This document shows, one piece after another, positions 61,908-64,000 of a stretch of 64,000 nucleotides of DNA (positions within the stretch are counted from its first letter, which is position 1; each line of letters starts with the position of its first letter). The notes below the pieces were generated by a model. That model ran no database searches. It was not told the DNA's origin and was given only the letters and a program-made list of their open reading frames with translations. A program made the position numbers and the translations under genes. The stretch lies in contig JAUYEG010000063.1 in the NCBI GenBank assembly GCA_030691505.1, positions 27,853 through 91,852 of the forward strand, read 5' to 3'. Source of the stretch: Bacillota bacterium (GTDB lineage Bacteria; Bacillota; Sulfobacillia; JAUYEG01).

Positions 61908-64000
61908 TTGGCCGGGCCACATACGGCAGGCAAATGGATCGGCGACGCGCCCACCGTCGGCCTGGACATGGGAACCTTCGCGGTCAAGGGCGTCGTCATG
62001 GAGGATGGCGGCAACCGGGTCAGGCGGGCAGTCCATCCGACCGCCGGCCGTCCCGTCGAGGCCGCGCGGGCTTGCCTGGCGGAGCTCCTCGGACCGGACC
62101 GTCCCGAAACAATCCGCCTGGGCCTGGTCGGTGCCCACGCTGGGCTGCTGGCAGCGGACGGCGACCGTCCCACGCTGGGAATGGAAGCCCTCCTTCTCGG
62201 CCTCCGCTGGGCCGGCCACAAGACCCGGGCTGTCCTCTCCCTGGGACACGAGAACATGTACTACTTTGAGGTCAATCCCGACGGCAGCCCCGGCTTTTTC
62301 AACCGCAACGGGCAGTGCGCGGCGGGCAGCGGCGCGTTCTGGTACCAACAGGCGACCCGAATGGGCTTTGATGACCGGGGCCTGGCCGCGCTGGCCCTCG
62401 GTTCTGAAACTGCGGTCAGGATATCGGGGCGGTGTGCCATCTTCGCCAAGTCGGACATGACCCATGCCATCAACGACGGGGCGACTCAGAGCGCCGTCTC
62501 AGCGGGACTGGCCTGCACGCTGGCAGAGATGATCGTCAGCGGCTTGTGCCAAAACCGCCTGCGCGATATGGACGAGGTCCTGCTGGTCGGTGGAGTAGCC
62601 GGCAATGAGGCAATTGTAAAGCACCTGCGGGAGTGCTGTCCCGGGACGAGGGTCGTGGTTCCCGAGGGGCACGAGTACCCCGAGGCGCTTGGGGCCTGCA
62701 TCGCAGCCGGGGAGTCCGAGCCTCGCCGTCTGGACCTGGAAGGACCCATCGCGGACGGGTACGTGCCGTCCAATCCGCTCCCGCGCCTCAATCCATCCGG
62801 GGTGCGCTATTCGCCCGACCTCCTGGCCGCGGCGCACCGGGATCTGGACTCCTCGCTTGTGTTCCTGGGCGTCGATTGCGGCTCGGTTTCCACCAAGTGT
62901 GTTCTGCTGGACCGTAACGCCAGGGTTATCGGCGGCATCTATCTCCCGACCTCGGGGCGCCCCGCGCTTCAGGTGCTGGAGCTGATGCATCAGGCCGGTG
63001 CCCGTTACGGGGAGCTGCTTGCCGGCGCGGAGGTAGTGGCCTGCACCACTGGATCGGGGCGTTTTCTGTCCCAGAGGATGCTCTGCGCCGAGTACGCCAC
63101 GGACGAGATAACGTGCCAGGCCGAAGGGGTCAAGTCGCTGTGCGGCGAGGACGCCGACCTTTCGGTGATCGAGATCGGCGGCGAGGACGGCAAGTTCCTG
63201 CAGCTCCGGCGCGGAGTTCTGCACGACTACAACATGAACCCGGTCTGCGCCGCGGGAACCGGCAGCTTCCTCGAGAATCTCGCCGGACTGCTTGGCGTGG
63301 AGATCAAGGGCGAGTTCTCGCGCCTGGCGTTCGAGGCCCCGTACGCGATCGATCTCGGGGACACGTGCACGTTGCTCTCGCAGTCGGCATTGGCCTCGGC
63401 CGCCTCACAGGGGCTGCCGCTCTCCTCGCAGCTGGCCAGCCTGGCGTATGCGTCCGCCCGCAACTACCTGCGCAAGACCGCTGAGAACCGGCCAATGGAA
63501 GGGAAGGTAATATTCACAGGCGCTACGGCCCGGAACCACGCCCTTGCCAGCGCCCTTTCCGCGGAGACCGGCCGCGAGGTGATCATCGCCCCGTCCCCCG
63601 AACTGACCGGCGCCCTGGGAGCCGCCCTGATGGCCGCCAGGCTCTGGCGGGATGGAGAGAAGCCCGACCAGCGCTTCCGCGGATTCGACCAACTCCGGGA
63701 ATTCACCCGAACAAAGCGCCGGTGCTCCGCCAAATGCGAGCACGAGCACAGCTGCGTTCTGGACGTCATCAGTTTCCCGGGGAGCAGGAGTATCATCTAC
63801 GGCGACCGCTGCGGGCGGTATTCCGGCCTCGGGGATAGAAGACCCGCGGCCAACGCGGTCCTGCCGGATTATGCCGCGCGGCGAAACGAGCTGTTCTACA
63901 TGACCCCTCCGGGGAGGGCCGGCGGCACGCGGGTCGGGCTGGCCCGCGGCGGGCTCTTTTTTGACCTGTACCCTTTCTGGGCCGGCTTTTTCGGGTCTCT
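61908..64000 (+). CDS. Acyl-CoA dehydratase activase, two-domain (partial)
   Basis: 697 codons to the window end and still open. Two ASKHA ATPase domains in tandem: the first starts VGLDMGTFAVKG and has RNGQCAAGSGAFW and GRCAIFAKSD; the second starts LGVDCGSVSTKC and has NPVCAAGTGSFLENL and GDTCTLLSQS. The two cysteines of each half match those that hold the [4Fe-4S] cluster in HgdC-like activators. Near residue 600 a further Cys/His stretch (CSAKCEHEHSC) begins, perhaps the DUF2229-type region of large activase-related proteins. The TTG at 61908 lies seven bases after GGAGGG. Confidence 0.88.
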   Translation, partial: MAGPHTAGKWIGDAPTVGLDMGTFAVKGVVMEDGGNRVRRAVHPTAGRPVEAARACLAELLGPDRPETIRLGLVGAHAGLLAADGDRPTLGMEALLLGLRWAGHKTRAVLSLGHENMYYFEVNPDGSPGFFNRNGQCAAGSGAFWYQQATRMGFDDRGLAALALGSETAVRISGRCAIFAKSDMTHAINDGATQSAVSAGLACTLAEMIVSGLCQNRLRDMDEVLLVGGVAGNEAIVKHLRECCPGTRVVVPEGHEYPEALGACIAAGESEPRRLDLEGPIADGYVPSNPLPRLNPSGVRYSPDLLAAAHRDLDSSLVFLGVDCGSVSTKCVLLDRNARVIGGIYLPTSGRPALQVLELMHQAGARYGELLAGAEVVACTTGSGRFLSQRMLCAEYATDEITCQAEGVKSLCGEDADLSVIEIGGEDGKFLQLRRGVLHDYNMNPVCAAGTGSFLENLAGLLGVEIKGEFSRLAFEAPYAIDLGDTCTLLSQSALASAASQGLPLSSQLASLAYASARNYLRKTAENRPMEGKVIFTGATARNHALASALSAETGREVIIAPSPELTGALGAALMAARLWRDGEKPDQRFRGFDQLREFTRTKRRCSAKCEHEHSCVLDVISFPGSRSIIYGDRCGRYSGLGDRRPAANAVLPDYAARRNELFYMTPPGRAGGTRVGLARGGLFFDLYPFWAGFFGS

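Overview
The window is about 64 kb of high-GC bacterial chromosome, densely coded, with frequent TTG and GTG starts preceded by strong AGGAGG-type ribosome binding sites. It carries an uninterrupted sporulation sigma factor gene (sigK), two small CotF-like coat genes, the Firmicutes set alaS-ireB-ruvX-DUF1292-mltG, an alanine T-box leader and SLH-domain surface proteins. Together these point to an endospore-forming, probably deep-branching high-GC member of the Bacillota. I saw no insertion sequence, phage module, CRISPR array or tRNA/rRNA gene.

Layout. 1-4.3 kb: an unknown one-TM protein, then a four-gene membrane operon of unknown function (first gene DUF6754-like), ending in a hairpin. 4.3-6.0 kb: two coat-like proteins and an M20 amidohydrolase on the minus strand. 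6.2-8.8 kb: hisH-hisF and a YbhN-like membrane protein. 8.8-12.7 kb (minus): YhaM-like exoribonuclease, then argG-argH from a good sigma-A promoter. 13-18.5 kb: an Fe-S flavoprotein, then a polysaccharide/glycan cluster (polytopic membrane protein, sugar transferase, epimerase, GT4 transferase). 18.5-18.95 kb: a hairpin-rich gap. 19-20.7 kb: an AstE/AspA-like deacylase and a HAD phosphatase.

20.8-27.1 kb and 33.6-41.4 kb hold two separate, complete-looking Tad/Flp type IVb pilus loci, both on the minus strand, each with a Flp pilin, CpaB, CpaE, TadA, TadB, TadC and a TadE-like protein. Only one prepilin peptidase gene is present, in the second. The CpaB of the second locus has a C-terminal half that looks secretin-like. 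Between the loci lie two secreted SLH proteins (plus strand), threonine synthase, a lone molybdopterin oxidoreductase and a DUF192 protein. A YqeG-like HAD phosphatase lies just beyond the second locus.

42.6-48 kb: a BON-domain protein, a stand-alone LigD-type 3'-phosphoesterase, and carA-carB from a near-consensus promoter followed by a TGCAT-N4-ATGCA palindrome that may be an ArgR site. 48-55.8 kb (minus): sigK, mltG, DUF1292, ruvX, a ferredoxin-type aldo/keto reductase, a rhomboid protease, ireB and alaS with its T-box. 56-58.2 kb: an SprT-like protein, an AI-2E family transporter, and YtxH and zinc-ribbon small proteins. 58.3-58.9 kb: a decayed Lon-like protease pseudogene. 59-61.8 kb: tldD-tldE. 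From 61.9 kb to the window end: the start of a large two-domain acyl-CoA dehydratase activase.

The arginine/pyrimidine genes (argG, argH, carA, carB) form a functional theme in separate places. The two Tad loci, the SLH proteins and the glycan cluster suggest heavy investment in the cell surface. The best candidates for something undescribed are the four-gene membrane operon at 1.3-4.2 kb and the second Tad locus with its CpaB-secretin-like fusion.
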